From Alistipes sp. (GTDB lineage: Bacteria > Bacteroidota > Bacteroidia > Bacteroidales > Rikenellaceae): 7,181 bases of DNA. The stretch is taken from NCBI GenBank assembly GCA_017628595.1, contig JAGBYV010000011.1:1-7181 (forward strand), in the 5' to 3' direction. Below are positions 5,205 through 7,181 of this stretch, one piece after another. The notes below the pieces were generated by a model, which searched no databases, was not told the DNA's origin, and saw nothing but the letters and a program-made list of their open reading frames with translations. A program made the translations under genes and the position numbers. Numbering within the stretch: position 1 is the stretch's first letter; every line of letters starts with the position of its first letter.

Positions 5205-6047
5205 ATGAAAGCAACCATCATAGGTCTGGGACTCATTGGCGGCTCGTTTGCCTTGAGCCTGAAGGATAAGGGTTTCTGCGATGAGGTGTGGGGCATCACA
5301 CGCTCAGAGCGAAGCGCTCAGAAAGCATTGGAGATGGGACTCGTCGAGCGTATCGTAACGCTCGATGAGGCTCTCGCCGAGAGCGATCTCATTGTGCTCG
5401 CCACACCCGTAGATACCATCCCCCTGATGGCTACGAAGATTCTGAACCGCATACGTCCACACCAGATATTGATGGATATGGGCTCCACAAAGCAGGAGCT
5501 ATGCGAGGCCACCACGATGCACCCCCACAGAGGTCGTCTGGTAGCCACACACCCCATGTGGGGAACGGAGAACAGCGGCCCCGAGGCTGCCGTGCACAAT
5601 GCCTTCAAGGGGCGTACGGTAGTCATATGCGAGAAGGAGCGTAGCGATCGGGATGCCGTGGAAAAGGTCGAGGAGATATATCGCGCACTGGGCATGCCCA
5701 TACGCTATATGTCGGCCGAGGAGCAGGATATGCACTGCGCTTATGTGTCTCACATATCGCACATTACATCCTTTGCGCTGGCACTGACCGTACTGGAGAA
5801 GGAGCGCGAGGAGGAGCACATCTTTGACCTTGCGGGTGGTGGTTTTGAGAGCACTGTGCGCCTGGCGAAGAGTCTGCCACAGACTTGGGCGCCTATATTC
5901 CTTGAGAATAAGTACAACGTGCTGGACGTATTGCGCGAGCATATACATCAGTTGCAGATTATGCGCCGCATGATCGAGCGTGACGACCGCGAGGGATTGA
6001 TGGAGGCTATGCATCGAGCCAATAAGATCAGAGATATTTTGCAATAG
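5205..6047 (+). CDS. tyrA: Prephenate dehydrogenase
   Basis: A 280-residue enzyme that oxidatively decarboxylates prephenate to 4-hydroxyphenylpyruvate, the committed step to Tyr. The N-terminal Rossmann domain opens with GLGLIGGS (7-14), the dinucleotide loop. Then come ATPVD (about 66-70), THPMWGTENSG (115-125, family HPMxGxE) and the histidine-rich catalytic segment HCAYVSHISH (177-186, family SHxxH). GGGFESTVRLAKSLPQTW and the ENKYNVL segment in the all-alpha dimerisation domain are also typical. It has neither a fused mutase nor a C-terminal ACT domain, so it is a plain monofunctional TyrA without a visible Tyr-binding regulatory module. The ATG is 3 bp after the aminotransferase stop, which points to coupled translation. 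NAD is the likelier cofactor, but the sequence does not settle NAD against NADP. Confidence 0.95.
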   Translation: MKATIIGLGLIGGSFALSLKDKGFCDEVWGITRSERSAQKALEMGLVERIVTLDEALAESDLIVLATPVDTIPLMATKILNRIRPHQILMDMGSTKQELCEATTMHPHRGRLVATHPMWGTENSGPEAAVHNAFKGRTVVICEKERSDRDAVEKVEEIYRALGMPIRYMSAEEQDMHCAYVSHISHITSFALALTVLEKEREEEHIFDLAGGGFESTVRLAKSLPQTWAPIFLENKYNVLDVLREHIHQLQIMRRMIERDDREGLMEAMHRANKIRDILQ

Positions 6048-6066
6048 GTCAAAATAGAGAAGGAAA

Positions 6067-7137
6067 ATGGGAAAGTTTAAACTTGGGCAGAAACGCCCGT
6101 TAATCATATCAGGTCCCTGCGCTGCCGAGACATACGAGCAGACCATCGAGACAGCCACACAGCTGGCTCGTTCGGGTAAGGTCGATGTCATCCGCGCAGG
6201 TGTATGGAAGCCGCGCACAAACCCCGGTACTTTCGAGGGTATTGGCGAGCCGGCACTGGATTGGCTGAACGAAATCAAGCAATCTACAGGCCTGCCCGTA
6301 GCCGTAGAGGTGGCCAACAAGGCACACGTTCAGCTGGCATTAAAGCACGGCGTAGATATTTTGTGGATTGGCGCTCGCACCACCGTATCGCCTTTTGCCG
6401 TACAGGAGATTGCAGAGGCATTGCATGGTAATCAGGAGATTACAGTTCTTGTTAAGAACCCTATGACACCCGACACGGGACTGTGGGCAGGAGCGGTGAA
6501 CCGTCTGCTAAATGAAGGCATACCCGAAGAGAATATAGGCCTCATACACCGAGGCTTCGCATACTTTGGCGACAGCAAGTACCGCAACCCGCCTATGTGG
6601 CACATGATCTTCGAGATGCGCAGCCGCTTCCCCAACATGATGATGATCTGCGACCCGTCACACATCTGCGGTTGCCGTCCTCTGTTGCAGGGCATAGCTC
6701 AGCAGGCTGCCGACCTCTGCTTCGATGGCATGATGATCGAGAGCCATATTGCACCCGACAAGGCGTGGAGTGACTCGGCGCAGCAGGTTACACCACAGGA
6801 TTGTATCACGATGATTGACAATATCATGTGGCGTGCCAAGACGGCTGATGATCCCGAGTTCAACGACGAACTCAACATCTGCCGCCGACAGATTGACCAG
6901 ATTGATGCCGAGATTTTCGATCTGCTGAACCGCCGTATGCACACCAGCGACAAAATAGGAGAGATCAAGAAGGCCAACAATGTGGCGATTCTGCAGAGCA
7001 ACCGCTGGGAGGATATTTGCCGCCGCATGCTCACCATCACGCGCCGCATGGGACTGAGCGAGGAGTTTGTTCGCACCGTTCTGGAGGCTATCCACGTCGA
7101 GAGCATCAACCGCCAGAATGAGATAATGAATAATTAG
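6067..7137 (+). CDS. Bifunctional DAHP synthase (type I-beta) / chorismate mutase
   Basis: A 356-residue fusion. Residues 1-255 are a type I-beta DAHP synthase, which joins phosphoenolpyruvate and erythrose 4-phosphate in the first shikimate step. Visible are SGPCAAE (15-21) with metal ligand C18, WKPRTNPGTFEG (47-58) for substrate binding, CDPSH (195-199), and ESH (225-227) and SDSAQQ (235-240) holding further metal ligands. Residues 265-350 are an AroQ-type chorismate mutase: R273/R274 before QIDQID, then LLNRRM, GEIKK and a later DICRR segment. Mutase and synthase bracket the pathway, so the fusion links entry flux to prephenate formation; in Porphyromonas and Prevotella homologues the mutase domain mediates feedback inhibition by prephenate. 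The gene starts 19 bp after tyrA and is last in the operon. Symbols aroF, aroG and aroA are all used for such proteins, so none is assigned. Confidence 0.95.
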   Translation: MGKFKLGQKRPLIISGPCAAETYEQTIETATQLARSGKVDVIRAGVWKPRTNPGTFEGIGEPALDWLNEIKQSTGLPVAVEVANKAHVQLALKHGVDILWIGARTTVSPFAVQEIAEALHGNQEITVLVKNPMTPDTGLWAGAVNRLLNEGIPEENIGLIHRGFAYFGDSKYRNPPMWHMIFEMRSRFPNMMMICDPSHICGCRPLLQGIAQQAADLCFDGMMIESHIAPDKAWSDSAQQVTPQDCITMIDNIMWRAKTADDPEFNDELNICRRQIDQIDAEIFDLLNRRMHTSDKIGEIKKANNVAILQSNRWEDICRRMLTITRRMGLSEEFVRTVLEAIHVESINRQNEIMNN

Positions 7138-7162
7138 GAATTTATTCCATATAGTTTGGGTC

Positions 7163-7181
7163 TGTCTAATAATATTAGACA
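7163..7181 (+). terminator. Palindrome at the right edge, probable operon terminator (cut)
   Basis: TGTCTAAT (7163-7170), loop AAT, ATTAGACA (7174-7181): a perfect 8-bp stem 25 bp after the stop of the last operon gene. The window ends at the last base of the stem, so a following T-run cannot be seen. Location and symmetry favour an intrinsic terminator; an operator of a downstream gene is the alternative. Confidence 0.5.

Noticed and set aside
5499..6320. Minus-strand open frame of 273 codons across tyrA and the DAHP synthase gene
   Set aside because: It spans two confidently assigned sense genes and has no family features.

Overview
The window looks like chromosomal DNA from a member of the Bacteroidales (phylum Bacteroidota). 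The evidence is three promoters of the Bacteroidota type (TTG or TTTG, a spacer of 18-20 bp, then TAnnTTTG), start codons without clear Shine-Dalgarno sequences, and an aromatic pathway gene set with a type I-beta DAHP synthase fused to a C-terminal chorismate mutase. I cannot name the genus from sequence alone.

Left part (1-2939): a TonB-dependent outer-membrane receptor is read leftward from 1561 and runs off the left edge. Divergent from it are a LuxR/NarL-type regulator with an apparently non-phosphorylatable receiver-like N-terminus, and 21 bp further on a nitroreductase-family protein with a lipoprotein signal. The 106-bp divergent spacer holds two face-to-face promoters. A perfect 9-2-9 palindrome lies between them and overlaps both -33 boxes, and a further copy of its half-site abuts the receptor ATG. 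The simplest reading is a small regulated uptake and redox module. Its substrate cannot be told from the sequence.

Middle (2940-3182): a 243-bp gap that holds a complete ribosome-mediated attenuator. It has a promoter, a 22-codon leader peptide in which 7 of residues 5-13 are Phe or Tyr, a small GNRA-capped hairpin straddling the end of the Tyr run, a 10-bp antiterminator pairing, and an intrinsic terminator with a U7 tract just before pheA.

Right part (3183-7137): a tight four-gene operon for Phe and Tyr synthesis: prephenate dehydratase (pheA), a class I/II aminotransferase, prephenate dehydrogenase (tyrA), and a DAHP synthase/chorismate mutase fusion. Together they cover entry into the shikimate pathway, chorismate to prephenate, both prephenate branches, and the final transamination. 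The intermediate shikimate steps are not here. A palindrome at the extreme right edge is probably the start of the operon terminator.

The two most interesting items are the Phe/Tyr attenuator, whose two competing hairpins look like diverged copies of each other, and the palindromic operator between the receptor and the regulator.
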